A DNA stretch of 64,000 nucleotides from an uncultured Bacilli bacterium (GTDB lineage Bacteria > Bacillota_I > Bacilli_A > RF39 > UBA660). This document shows, one piece after another, positions 1-6,609 of this stretch. Each line of letters opens with the position of its first letter. Positions within the stretch are counted from its first letter, which is position 1. The DNA lies in assembly GCA_947628235.1 (NCBI GenBank), contig CANQZC010000003.1, forward strand, positions 1 through 64,000, given 5' to 3'. Under the pieces are notes generated by a model. It made no database searches. It saw only the letters and a list, made by a program, of their open reading frames with translations, and had not been told where the DNA came from. A program made the position numbers and the translations under genes.

Positions 1-77
1 GTGGAAGGATTCGAACCCTCAAGGATTTCTCCTACTGGTTTTTGAGACCAGCGTGTAAGCCATTCCACCACACTCTC
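1..77 (-). tRNA. tRNA-Leu(CAA), 3' end cut by the window
   Basis: On the minus strand the acceptor 5' strand is at 77-71, followed by the Leu-type TGGTGGAAT D-arm entry, an anticodon loop CTCAAAA (anticodon CAA at plus 42-44), a long class II variable arm, and a T-arm with loop TTCGAAT. The first three bases of the acceptor 3' strand (plus 1-3) pair with the 5' strand; the rest lies outside the window. It has its own consensus promoter just upstream (95-124). Confidence 0.93.
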
Positions 78-94
78 ATCTCTTTACATTATAT

Positions 95-124
95 ATTATA
101 TCAAAAAACTTAACCTATTGTCAA
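95..124 (-). promoter_or_regulatory. Leftward promoter for tRNA-Leu
   Basis: TTGACA (plus 119-124) and TATAAT (plus 95-100) on the minus strand with an 18 bp spacer, 18 bp before the tRNA-Leu 5' end. Consensus match to a vegetative sigma-A promoter. Confidence 0.8.
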
Positions 125-135
125 GAAAAATTTTT

Positions 136-210
136 TGGCTTAGGGGTAAGAACTCGAATCTTAACTAATAGAGTCAAAGTCTATTGTGCTACCAATTACA
201 CCACCCCTAA
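136..210 (-). tRNA. tRNA-Gln(UUG) with encoded CCA
   Basis: Acceptor TTAGGGG (210-204) pairs with CCCCTAA (146-140); U8 is present; the anticodon loop is CTTTGAC (anticodon TTG, plus 175-177); T-arm TAAGA/TCTTA encloses TTCGAGT. Discriminator G (139), as expected for Gln, is followed by encoded CCA (138-136). Confidence 0.93.
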
Positions 211-213
211 ATA

Positions 214-291
214 TGGCTAAGGGGGGAGACAGATCGAAGTCTCTTTGTCCGGGTCAGAGCCGAAGGTTTTTGCCACTTAAACTACCCCTTA
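214..291 (-). tRNA. tRNA-Gln(CUG) with encoded CCA, unusual T-arm
   Basis: Acceptor TAAGGGG (291-285) pairs with CCCCTTA (224-218); U8-A9 present; anticodon loop CTCTGAC gives CTG (plus 255-257); discriminator G and CCA at 217-214. The T-arm is irregular: GAGAC/GTCTC encloses an 8-nt loop (TTCGATCT) with one extra base before the acceptor, so this copy may be partly degenerate. With the UUG tRNA next door, both Gln codons are covered. Confidence 0.83.
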
Positions 292-303
292 ATATTTCTG
301 GAC

Positions 304-375
304 AGCTCCCATCCGCGCTTGAATCGGATTCTCTGGGTTACAAAGCCAGGGTTTTACCACATAAACTATAGGAGC
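304..375 (-). tRNA. tRNA-Thr(UGU)
   Basis: Acceptor GCTCCTA (375-369) pairs with TGGGAGC (311-305); U8-A9 present; anticodon loop TTTGTAA gives TGT (plus 340-342), with one C-C mismatch closing the anticodon stem; T-loop TTCAAGC. No CCA is encoded. It lies 6 bp beyond the end of the phosphatase gene, so it is probably cotranscribed with it. Confidence 0.87.
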
Positions 376-381
376 ATATTA

Positions 382-1167
382 TTATTGTTTTGATTTAACT
401 TGAAAAATCTTTCCATCTTCAAGCCTATATGCGGTTAACCAACCGTGATAAACACACCCAGTATCAATCATAATTCTATGATTAAATTCAAGAACATATT
501 GTTCACGATTTCTATCTTCTACATATTGAAGTGGAAAACCAATTCTTTCAAGAAACTCTTTCTTTGCAGGAACTTCAATATAATTATCTACATCCTGCCA
601 AACAAATCTAGTTGGTGTATGACCAAAAATTATAAACTCGTTTGCCGCAAACTCTGGATAATCACCAAAGTAAAATTCTTTCCTAGACCAAGTATAGTCA
701 TCTCTTGGATACCAACTATCTGGTCCAGGAAGCCCCGCATGAACAATATGAAAAATCTTATCATCTCGTTCTACAGTAAACTTTAGTTGAAGTTTTTTAT
801 CGTATTCCGCAAAAACTAAATCCATTTCTTCTGGAGTAACACCGGCATCTTCCCAAGAAATACAGGTATTAATAGCACCATTATAAAACCAATCATCATC
901 CACACGACCATAGATGTTATGATAACCTTCATCACGTTTTAATACTTGAAGCATCATATCATCATGGTTACCCATGCAAAAATGAAATTGCGGATTAGAG
1001 ATATTTCTTTTAAGCCAATAGAACATTTCATCAGCTTTATCGCCACGATCAAATAAATCGCCAACAAAGTACAACTCATCTTCTGGTTGAATGTCAATAA
1101 CTTCATATAATAATTTAGCTAATTCACGATAACAATTATGAATATCGCCAATAACATAAGTGCTCAC
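382..1167 (-). CDS. PP2A-like metallophosphatase (lambda phosphatase type)
   Basis: 261 residues from a GTG start preceded by AAAAGGAGTCAACA. The metal-binding motifs of the calcineurin-like/PP2A family are intact and in order: GDIHN (7-11), GDLFDRG (36-42), GNHD (66-69), HAGLPG (about 169) and FGHTPT (about 207). Such enzymes hydrolyse phosphoprotein or phosphate-ester substrates with two metal ions; phage members resemble lambda Ser/Thr phosphatase, and related domains also occur in RNA end-repair enzymes. The substrate cannot be read from sequence. It lies between tRNA-Thr and tRNA-Asn in the leftward RNA-rich arm. The family is secure, the role unknown. Confidence 0.9.
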   Translation of the reverse strand: MSTYVIGDIHNCYRELAKLLYEVIDIQPEDELYFVGDLFDRGDKADEMFYWLKRNISNPQFHFCMGNHDDMMLQVLKRDEGYHNIYGRVDDDWFYNGAINTCISWEDAGVTPEEMDLVFAEYDKKLQLKFTVERDDKIFHIVHAGLPGPDSWYPRDDYTWSRKEFYFGDYPEFAANEFIIFGHTPTRFVWQDVDNYIEVPAKKEFLERIGFPLQYVEDRNREQYVLEFNHRIMIDTGCVYHGWLTAYRLEDGKIFQVKSKQ

Positions 1168-1197
1168 TGTTGACTCCTTTTACTTAAATAGGCTTTG

Positions 1198-1270
1198 CTG
1201 GCCTAGCAGGCATCGAACCTACACTCCCACGGTTAACAGCCGCGTGCTTTGCCAATTAAGCTATAGGCCA
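1198..1270 (-). tRNA. tRNA-Asn(GUU)
   Basis: Acceptor TGGCCTA (1270-1264) pairs with TAGGCCA (1205-1199); U8-A9 present; anticodon loop CTGTTAA gives GTT (plus 1235-1237); T-loop TTCGATG; discriminator G. CCA is not encoded directly. It sits between the phosphatase and a 60-residue protein gene. Confidence 0.94.
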
Positions 1271-1277
1271 GCAAAAC

Positions 1278-1460
1278 CTATTCAAATTTATCTGATGGTA
1301 CAACTAAAACTATTTTATCTTCGTTCTCTTTTATTGCGAAATGTGACACCGTTCCTTTTGGCTCTAAATGTCCATCCTTATCTTGGGTAGAAACTATTAA
1401 GTCACAAGTTTTAGAGATACCATGATCGCTTACTACATTAAGTAGATTTCCTACGTTCAC
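1278..1460 (-). CDS. Small uncharacterised protein (60 aa)
   Basis: The frame stays open into the neighbouring tRNA, but the supported start is GTG at 1460: AGGGAGGAG lies 5 nt upstream, and the longer reading would translate tRNA-Met. The product begins MNVGNLLNVVSD and is acidic and mixed alpha/beta in character, ending LVVPSDKFE. It resembles small phage beta-barrel proteins in its hydrophobic/charged alternation, but no family is recognised. It is squeezed between tRNA-Asn and tRNA-Met, so it is probably translated from a tRNA-containing transcript that is later processed. Confidence 0.7.
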   Translation of the reverse strand: MNVGNLLNVVSDHGISKTCDLIVSTQDKDGHLEPKGTVSHFAIKENEDKIVLVVPSDKFE

Positions 1461-1485
1461 GTAAACTCCTCCCTTGTAAATTACA

Positions 1486-1560
1486 TGGTGGCGGGGAGGG
1501 GATTTGAACCCCCATATCACGGCTTATGAGGCCGTTGAGTTACCAGTACTCTACCCCGCT
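1486..1560 (-). tRNA. tRNA with CAU anticodon (Met or Ile2), encoded CCA
   Basis: Acceptor starts at 1560, U8-A9 present, D-arm GAGT/ACTC, anticodon loop CTCATAA (CAT), T-loop TTCAAAT, 3' strand CCCCGCC (1496-1490), A73 and CCA (1488-1486). The first acceptor pair is A1-C72, a mismatch that recalls the unpaired 1-72 position of bacterial initiator tRNA. A lysidine-modified Ile2 tRNA is the other possibility for CAU. The macro-domain gene's stop codon lies inside its 5' end. Confidence 0.9.
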
Positions 1561-2012
1561 ACATATTTAACAATAGTTAAATTATCAATATGCTCTGATT
1601 TGTCAATAAGATTTGATAATACTGTTGACCAATTTCCGCCCGCAAGTCCGCATCCAATTCCCCAAGGAATATATATAGGCAAATTACTTTCAACGAAACA
1701 ATAACAGGTATGAATAATACTGTCAACAAGTATTTCTTCATTGGTATATTTTATACCAGTTTTTGCAGAATTACCATAATTATATTGAGAAAAGCAGTTT
1801 ACAATACCAACTCCAGAATTAGTCTCAATATACTGGAGTTGACCTAGTTCTACTCCCTCTTCGCATAATTCATGATACTTCTCTGCAACTATGGGATATT
1901 TCTGTATAATTGCGCCAGAAATACCTGCGCCAATAGCATTTTGACAATTAACTTGATGAAGGATAATCCCATGGTCAATATCTAAAATATTTCCTAGTTC
2001 GATTTTAACCAT
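1551..2012 (-). CDS. Macro-domain protein (ADP-ribose-binding fold)
   Basis: 153 residues, about one macro domain with nothing added. Hallmarks: N-terminal strand with ILHQVNCQ (Asn of the ligand site), the glycine loop AIGAGISGAI (about 26-35), and the second loop GIGCGLAGG (about 118-126). Macro domains bind ADP-ribose and related nucleotides and can remove ADP-ribose from proteins or nucleic acids or dephosphorylate ADP-ribose-1''-phosphate from tRNA processing. The length and layout fit ALC1/Poa1p-like members. Start ATG follows GAAAGGTAATTGA. Its TAG stop lies within the first 10 bases of the CAU tRNA. In this neighbourhood either a tRNA-repair or an anti-defence (de-ADP-ribosylating) role is plausible; neither is shown. 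Confidence 0.87.
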   Translation of the reverse strand: MVKIELGNILDIDHGIILHQVNCQNAIGAGISGAIIQKYPIVAEKYHELCEEGVELGQLQYIETNSGVGIVNCFSQYNYGNSAKTGIKYTNEEILVDSIIHTCYCFVESNLPIYIPWGIGCGLAGGNWSTVLSNLIDKSEHIDNLTIVKYVAG

Positions 2013-2036
2013 TCAATTACCTTTCATTAAGTTAAT

Positions 2037-2110
2037 TGGTACCTGCGGGAAGAGTTGAACTTCCTTGACAGCGTTATCAGCACTGCGTTCTACCGTTGAA
2101 CTACGCAGGT
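2037..2110 (-). tRNA. tRNA-Ile(GAU) with encoded CCA
   Basis: Acceptor ACCTGCG (2110-2104) pairs with CGCAGGT (2047-2041); D-arm GTTC/GAAC; anticodon loop CTGATAA gives GAT (plus 2076-2078); T-arm GGAAG/CTTCC with TTCAACT; A73 and CCA at 2040-2037. It ends the transcript that starts at the promoter at 2418-2447. Confidence 0.94.
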
Positions 2111-2410
2111 ATATACCCGGTTAGGTCAGACTACTCTTCACATCTCACCGATCCAAGGTCTGACCCAACCTACTCTTAGTTTTATGCGGGCACTAAGAAG
2201 CCACTTAATAAATGAGACCTGAGTAATCTCATTTCACACTCTCCTGCGGCAACCAAGCCACCTACCCGGCCAAGCGGCCAGGCTGGAATCGAACCAATAA
2301 GGCATCACTAAAGATTAATCACGTCTGATATAATCTTGATTCAGCTACTTTTAAGTGTGGTTCTCAAAGAAACGATCAGAATCCGTCGATCCATCTTTCG
2401 TTCCCTTCGA
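2111..2410 (-). ncRNA. Structured RNA region with a permuted tRNA-like module
   Basis: About 300 nt without a gene, transcribed leftward from a consensus promoter. Reading the minus strand it has an 11-bp hairpin (AAGATTA...TAATCTT arms, plus 2309-2336), then a T-arm with loop TTCGATT (plus 2283-2297), then acceptor-like strands CCTGGCC and GGCCGGG (7 bp with one G.U) closed by the 4-nt loop GCTT (plus 2265-2282), then U8-A9 and a D-arm. That order (T-arm, acceptor, D-arm) is a circularly permuted tRNA, as in bacterial YrlA-type Y RNAs. CACACT before and AGTGTG after the module can close it. Further on are hairpins CTTAGT/ACTAAG and a 13-bp stem, GGTTGGGTCAGAC/GTCTGACCTAACC. Y-RNA identity is inference. 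Confidence 0.6.
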
Positions 2411-2417
2411 TAATAAT

Positions 2418-2447
2418 ATTATAACATAATTTTAAATCTAATGTCAA
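2418..2447 (-). promoter_or_regulatory. Leftward promoter of the ncRNA/tRNA-Ile transcript
   Basis: TTGACA (plus 2442-2447), 18 bp spacer, TATAAT (plus 2418-2423) on the minus strand. No protein gene follows directly, so it appears dedicated to structured RNA and tRNA-Ile. Confidence 0.8.
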
Positions 2448-2462
2448 GAACTTTCTTTTAAA

Positions 2463-2747
2463 CTATTCCAGAAAAGATCTAATCTTATCTGCAAGTTGAG
2501 CTTTAGTCTTGCGACCCGCTTCAAGATCATTTTTAATCTCATATAAAAGTTCAACCATCTCATTGATCTCGCTATTATATTGATCGCATTTCCACTCATA
2601 GCAGTCACGATCTTCGGTCGCTGCATACACTTCGGCTTTAAGATTTTCTATTTCATCTTGACATAAAAATTGCTTGACCTCGTCAATGTCAAACCCTGCT
2701 TCCCGCAAACTTTCTTCACAAGAATATTGGTTATAAATGAAATACAT
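2463..2747 (-). CDS. Coiled-coil protein of unknown function (94 aa)
   Basis: The second ATG (2747) is chosen because AAAGGA lies 6 nt before it, whereas it abuts the first ATG (2753). The product is acidic with a predicted coiled coil covering much of it (residues about 30-75 with heptad-like Leu/Ile spacing, ELLYEIKNDLEAG). No catalytic motif. It has its own promoter (2778-2807) just downstream of the tmRNA terminator. Many phages carry such small coiled-coil proteins; function unknown. Confidence 0.7.
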   Translation of the reverse strand: MYFIYNQYSCEESLREAGFDIDEVKQFLCQDEIENLKAEVYAATEDRDCYEWKCDQYNSEINEMVELLYEIKNDLEAGRKTKAQLADKIRSFLE

Positions 2748-2777
2748 ATTCATTCCTTTCTCTATTGGAATAAATAT

Positions 2778-2807
2778 ATTATATCACTTTTACTAAACAA
2801 GTGTCAA
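2778..2807 (-). promoter_or_regulatory. Leftward promoter of the 94-aa coiled-coil gene
   Basis: TTGACA (plus 2802-2807), 18 bp spacer, TATAAT (plus 2778-2783). It starts within a few bases of the preceding terminator, giving an insulated unit. Confidence 0.78.
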
Positions 2808-2813
2808 GCATTT

Positions 2814-2838
2814 TATTAAAAACAGTCCAAGAGGACTG
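2814..2838 (-). terminator. Rho-independent terminator after the tmRNA
   Basis: Minus-strand hairpin CAGTCC-TCTT-GGACTG followed by TTTTTAATAAAA, 8 nt downstream of the tmRNA CCA end. Confidence 0.85.
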
Positions 2839-2845
2839 GAATATT

Positions 2846-3174
2846 TGGTGGAACCGCGGAGAATTGCACTCCGGTCCTGTCATACTACTTAATTAATATT
2901 CATTCACGACCATAGTTACTTTATCAACTTCGCTATATCCAAAAGCAACAAAGAATATAACTTGTGAACGAACTTATAAGCAGTGCGGCAGGTGATTCGT
3001 TCAAACCTACCGCACCGTTCCACAGAATTTAAAAATCTATAATTTGATATGTGGAGTTCAAATTATAGGCAATGGCTAAGCCGCCATTGGAAGTTCATCA
3101 TAATATTCGTCAATTATTATTTGAAGTTTAGTCGCATATTAATCTTTTGTACCCAGTCGATCCTAATCGGCCCC
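2846..3174 (-). ncRNA. ssrA: Phage-encoded tmRNA
   Basis: 329 nt. The 5' end GGGGCCG pairs with CGGTTCC at the 3' end, including the G3.U70 pair that marks alanine charging, and is followed by A73 and encoded CCA. The 5' region GATTAGGATCGACTGGG matches the conserved tmRNA start. A tag frame ends DEYYDELPMAA then TAG inside the hairpin AATGGC...GCCATT, as in tmRNA helix 5; if GCG is the resume codon the tag is ATKLQIIIDEYYDELPMAA. Downstream, stem CTATAATTTGA/TCAAATTATAG has loop TCCACA pairing with TGTGGA, and stem GTGCGGTAGGT/ACCTGCCGCAC has loop TGAACGAA pairing with TTCGTTCA: two H-type pseudoknots. It rescues stalled ribosomes and tags the nascent protein. The 5' end is 5 nt after the upstream gene's stop codon, so it is probably processed from that transcript. 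Confidence 0.94.
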
Positions 3175-3179
3175 ATGTA

Positions 3180-3695
3180 TTATGGCATAATAAGAAGATA
3201 AATTTCCTCTGCTACCTTTACCTTATCTTCCAAATCTTCAATTTTAATTTCTGCTTCATTTAGTTTCTTACATACGGAAATATAATTTTCTTTCCAAGAC
3301 TGTGTTTCCTCATTTGCGTGATTCGCAGTCTTCATATAAACATCTTTCCAATATTGAATTTCTTCATCTTTATCTTTTAGTTGAGAAGTAAGTTGTTCGT
3401 TTTCTTGGGAAAGATTATATAAATCATCTAAAAGAGATTCACGTTCCTCTTCCCAGCTATCAAAAGTTCCATCGTCAGTATTTTCTTCTGATTCTTTTGT
3501 TTCTGCAAGAAGAGCGCCCGCAAGAATCTGACCAGCAAAATCAGAAATTGATGCAGCTAAAACATCATCAGGATTATTACCACTATGTTCGATACTAACA
3601 TCCGCACCATCTGTATCGGTATAGTGACCACCAACCTGACAGCCATTTTCATTCTCTACGTATGTAAAATTAATGCTAAAGCCTTCTCCGCACAT
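3180..3695 (-). CDS. Uncharacterised protein with coiled-coil C-terminus (171 aa)
   Basis: Residues 1-70 look globular (MCGEGFSINFTYVEN, then an HYTDTDGADVSIEHSG stretch); residues about 75-165 are highly charged with Leu heptads and read as a coiled coil. Start ATG follows AAAGGAAATAGTTAT. No family recognised. Its stop codon lies 5 bp before the tmRNA 5' end, so the two are likely cotranscribed; whether it has anything to do with tmRNA (for example as an SmpB-like partner) is not supported by any motif. Confidence 0.75.
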   Translation of the reverse strand: MCGEGFSINFTYVENENGCQVGGHYTDTDGADVSIEHSGNNPDDVLAASISDFAGQILAGALLAETKESEENTDDGTFDSWEEERESLLDDLYNLSQENEQLTSQLKDKDEEIQYWKDVYMKTANHANEETQSWKENYISVCKKLNEAEIKIEDLEDKVKVAEEIYLLIMP

Positions 3696-3755
3696 ATAAC
3701 TATTTCCTTTCTAGGAATTTTCTATGTAATTATAATGAAAAATAAAAGAGTAAAA

Positions 3756-4598
3756 TTATTCGGTTTCGCCCAAATTTTTTTCTCTTCTTACTCCGATCTG
3801 TTTACTTGCTAGAGATGTAGCGATATTGAACATTTGCTCACATTTTCGACATTTAGAAGTTGCGCGCGCATCGCATCGTCTGCCGCAATGCATTTTAAAA
3901 TTAATCCAATCATCAGTAATTAAGCTATCATTAGGAATTGGAATATTCAATCCATTGATTATCTCTTGAAGATTGCCATGCCAATCTTTTCTTTCAAACC
4001 AAGCACGATAATAGACTCCAAGTCTATGCCAATCAAATGGTTTCCCGCAATCGAACTCCGCAACATCTATATATCTATCCAAGAGATGAACACATTCTGG
4101 TGGAAAGATAGGAGATTTAATATAAGAGCCCGCATCACGAATAACCGACGGTATATTATTTAAAATCATTCTAGTTTGAATACCGTGCTCATGACATAGT
4201 TCATATACATCAGACATATTATAACATAAATCATCTACAATATAAATATCACTTACGCCAAGAGAAAGAAATAATCCTAGTTCACTAAAATTACCCGCCG
4301 GTAAATCGCTATCCATAAACGCGGGAACTCCTTGAGCAATTAATTCTGCGCACTTGGCCATATTACCATCTTTAACGCGACAGTAGACCTCTGGATGTTT
4401 TACTCTTAGTCCTAGAATATCTGGAATCTTTGGATTATTATCTGTATATTCTATGTTAATTCTTTTATTAGGAAACGCTTCACAAAATTCTAATAGTTTT
4501 TCTATAGAATTGCGGTTAGGATTAAATCGGATGTTAAATTCATCGGTACGTTCAGTATAGAACTCATTGTTTAATGCAAATGGTAGAGCCAGTTTCAT
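3756..4598 (-). CDS. Predicted TIM-barrel-like protein with a Cys cluster (280 aa)
   Basis: Start ATG follows GGAGGGTAA. The repeated strand-helix pattern (RINIEYTD, YCRVKDGN, VPAFMDSDL, VSDIYIVDDL, IQTRMILNNIP, IDVAEFDCG) suggests a TIM-barrel-like body of the kind seen in U32-type proteins, but no catalytic signature is recognised. A C-terminal cluster HCGRRCDARATSKCRKCEQ (about 241-259) has five Cys and one His and probably binds a metal. It has its own promoter (4642-4670). Function unknown; fold assignment is inference. Confidence 0.7.
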   Translation of the reverse strand: MKLALPFALNNEFYTERTDEFNIRFNPNRNSIEKLLEFCEAFPNKRINIEYTDNNPKIPDILGLRVKHPEVYCRVKDGNMAKCAELIAQGVPAFMDSDLPAGNFSELGLFLSLGVSDIYIVDDLCYNMSDVYELCHEHGIQTRMILNNIPSVIRDAGSYIKSPIFPPECVHLLDRYIDVAEFDCGKPFDWHRLGVYYRAWFERKDWHGNLQEIINGLNIPIPNDSLITDDWINFKMHCGRRCDARATSKCRKCEQMFNIATSLASKQIGVRREKNLGETE

Positions 4599-4641
4599 TT
4601 ACCCTCCTTTGCACTGTTTCTACTCAAATAATCTTATTTTT

Positions 4642-4670
4642 ATTATATCAAAAAAATTTTTTATTGTCCA
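4642..4670 (-). promoter_or_regulatory. Leftward promoter before the 280-aa gene
   Basis: TGGACA (plus 4665-4670), 17 bp spacer, TATAAT (plus 4642-4647) on the minus strand. The -35 box overlaps the last codons of the upstream gene. Confidence 0.65.
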
Positions 4671-6289
4671 CTTCTTTTTATCAATTTCTTCATTTTTATG
4701 TTCGTATATTTAGTTAGGTCATCTACTTGAATTGGTCGTACATTTAATTTATCTTGAATACCCATCTTATCAAGAACGAAAACTTTAGCACTACTGGTCA
4801 TAAGCAGCAAACAAGGTTCATGTACATCGAACCAATTTAGAGTATTCTTAACGCGGGTAAGCATAGATTCAGACATATCAGAGTCAAAACGCACCCACCT
4901 GTTAATCTGCGGAATGTAGGCAAAGTGTTCGCTGAGGCAACTGCCGCATACTTTCTCAAAGCCCGCAAGATTTTTGATTTGATAAAATTCTTCATCCCAC
5001 TTATATCTGCGGCAACAGTCACACTGATGTTCGGTGCGGCACTTGTAACAAACCTTATGCTCTCCATAGTCATAGTAACTATCCATGCGAGCGCCGCAAT
5101 GAACACAATAAGTAGGTCCTGTTAATGTAACAGACAAATCATGATCTATATAATTCCGCAAACAATAATAGTCAGGTTCATGGTCTTCAAACATATCATG
5201 ATACATACCAAACATTTTTAGGACTATATTATGTCCATCTTTTTTAGGAATAAAATCATCTAGCACATCTTTATCCCAGAAGTTTAAAAGATCACCATAT
5301 TTCTGCGGACCATATTGATATTTCCAACCAATATTCTTAGCTAACATATCTTTGAGAATATTTAGCGCACTAATAATAATATTATTATTATCAAAAGGAT
5401 ATTGTTTTCCAAGTACACAAAACTGTTTATGAAGAAATCCAAGCACCCGCCAACGTTTATTAGGAATTTGGATGTCTTTATAAATATATGGAGTTTTACT
5501 TTCAAGATATACAACAATAGCATTGTTGCTATTAAGCATAGTAAGTACGCCATTAGAGTACATTCCTGAACGAGTCCAAGACATGCAAGAACTCCAGTTA
5601 CAATTATTATCACTCATTGTTAGGAAGTCTAATGGATGGATAGAAAAAACAATATAAGAACTAGGACTTTGCTGCGTATAATAGTTACTAAGCCAATCTC
5701 TAAACTTATAAAACTTCTCCATATTTTTATATTTAATTAGAGTTAGAACCTTATTGATACTTTTGAGAGTTTTGGAAGTCTCACCAAGAGAGAAATGAAT
5801 ACTCTTAAAAGTATAAGGAGCACTAATTTCATTAGTCATTACTGCATCATAAGTAAACAACCGTGTAAAATAACTAAAATCATTGCGTGCTTCTTCGTTT
5901 GTAATTTTTCCTGCTTCTTCTTCTTCAATAAGAAAATCACAAAAAGCTCGATATAACTCTTCAAGAATTCTGTTTATTTCTGTATCTTGATTACGATTAA
6001 AATATCGCATTGCTTCAGGATAATTATAGTGCAAATAATCATATTTATAATATGTAATAGGATAATATTCGTGCTCTAAAGCATTTTGGAATTCCCATTT
6101 ACTAGCACTTAACTCCATAGGAATTTTAACACGGAGTTGACCGCCAAGACATTTAAGTAATGTTCGTTTGTTTTTATTCCAAGAGTCAAGAAAACTAGAG
6201 ATAACAGGTACTCCACCATTTGTTTCAGATACAAACTTTTTAATATCATTAATTTCTTGTTCAGAAAGAAGATCAATAGGATTTGCCAT
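4661..6289 (-). CDS. Large phage protein with two zinc ribbons, function unknown (542 aa)
   Basis: The N-terminal two thirds is mixed alpha/beta with a conserved-looking block PLDFLTMSDNNCNWSSCMSW (about 218-237). The C-terminal third has two treble-Cys segments: CVHCG...CYKC (about 390-412) and CDCC...CGSC (about 417-450), typical zinc ribbons. Similar long zinc-ribbon proteins occur in large phages of Gram-positive bacteria, but the role is not established. The start ATG has only a weak AGAAAGATA ribosome site. It is transcribed with the 72-aa gene upstream. Confidence 0.75.
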   Translation of the reverse strand: MANPIDLLSEQEINDIKKFVSETNGGVPVISSFLDSWNKNKRTLLKCLGGQLRVKIPMELSASKWEFQNALEHEYYPITYYKYDYLHYNYPEAMRYFNRNQDTEINRILEELYRAFCDFLIEEEEAGKITNEEARNDFSYFTRLFTYDAVMTNEISAPYTFKSIHFSLGETSKTLKSINKVLTLIKYKNMEKFYKFRDWLSNYYTQQSPSSYIVFSIHPLDFLTMSDNNCNWSSCMSWTRSGMYSNGVLTMLNSNNAIVVYLESKTPYIYKDIQIPNKRWRVLGFLHKQFCVLGKQYPFDNNNIIISALNILKDMLAKNIGWKYQYGPQKYGDLLNFWDKDVLDDFIPKKDGHNIVLKMFGMYHDMFEDHEPDYYCLRNYIDHDLSVTLTGPTYCVHCGARMDSYYDYGEHKVCYKCRTEHQCDCCRRYKWDEEFYQIKNLAGFEKVCGSCLSEHFAYIPQINRWVRFDSDMSESMLTRVKNTLNWFDVHEPCLLLMTSSAKVFVLDKMGIQDKLNVRPIQVDDLTKYTNIKMKKLIKRSGQ

Positions 6290-6305
6290 AGCTTATATCT
6301 TTCTA

Positions 6306-6524
6306 TTAATATGTATCTATTTCGTTATCAATTCTATCTTTTAAATAGCGCGGAAGCTGATCATAAAATATTCCTAGCTGCCGCATCCGCATTGTAACTA
6401 CATCCGATGGAGTTGGTACATCTCCAAGTTCATTAATTAGATCACTTACTTTTGCCTCTTGGTCATTATCTTCCATTGCCATCATTGTTATTCCAAAATC
6501 AAATAAGTTATCTGTACCAAACAT
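6306..6524 (-). CDS. Small acidic protein (72 aa)
   Basis: Start ATG after AAAGGACTTCTC. Two helices are suggested (KVSDLINELGDVPT; DQLPRYLKDRIDNEIDTY). No family recognised. It is first gene of the unit driven by the promoter at 6549-6578 and precedes the 542-aa zinc-ribbon gene by 16 bp. Confidence 0.7.
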   Translation of the reverse strand: MFGTDNLFDFGITMMAMEDNDQEAKVSDLINELGDVPTPSDVVTMRMRQLGIFYDQLPRYLKDRIDNEIDTY

Positions 6525-6548
6525 GAGAAGTCCTTTCTTTCTGATAAT

Positions 6549-6578
6549 ATTATATCATATTTCTCATGCGGCTGTCAA
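6549..6578 (-). promoter_or_regulatory. Leftward promoter after the Ro gene
   Basis: TTGACA (plus 6573-6578), 18 bp spacer, TATAAT (plus 6549-6554). The -35 box abuts the T-run of the Ro gene terminator. Confidence 0.78.
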
Positions 6579-6609
6579 TAAAAAAGAACCCCGCTTAGTA
6601 GCAGGGTTC
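6578..6609 (-). terminator. Terminator of the Ro gene, overlapping its stop codon
   Basis: Minus-strand stem GAACCCTGC/GCGGGGTTC (9 bp, one U.G) with loop TACTAA that contains the stop codon, followed by TTTTTT. Confidence 0.85.

Noticed and set aside
186-371. 61-codon frame over the tRNA cluster
   Set aside because: It runs antisense through three tRNA genes.
2245-2340. A conventional tRNA gene
   Set aside because: A T-arm is present but no upstream D-arm or acceptor 5' strand fits; the matching 5' half lies after the T-arm, giving a permuted module instead.
3180-3695. SmpB partner for the tmRNA
   Set aside because: The adjacent gene is a coiled-coil protein without the SmpB beta-barrel or basic tail, so adjacency alone is not evidence.
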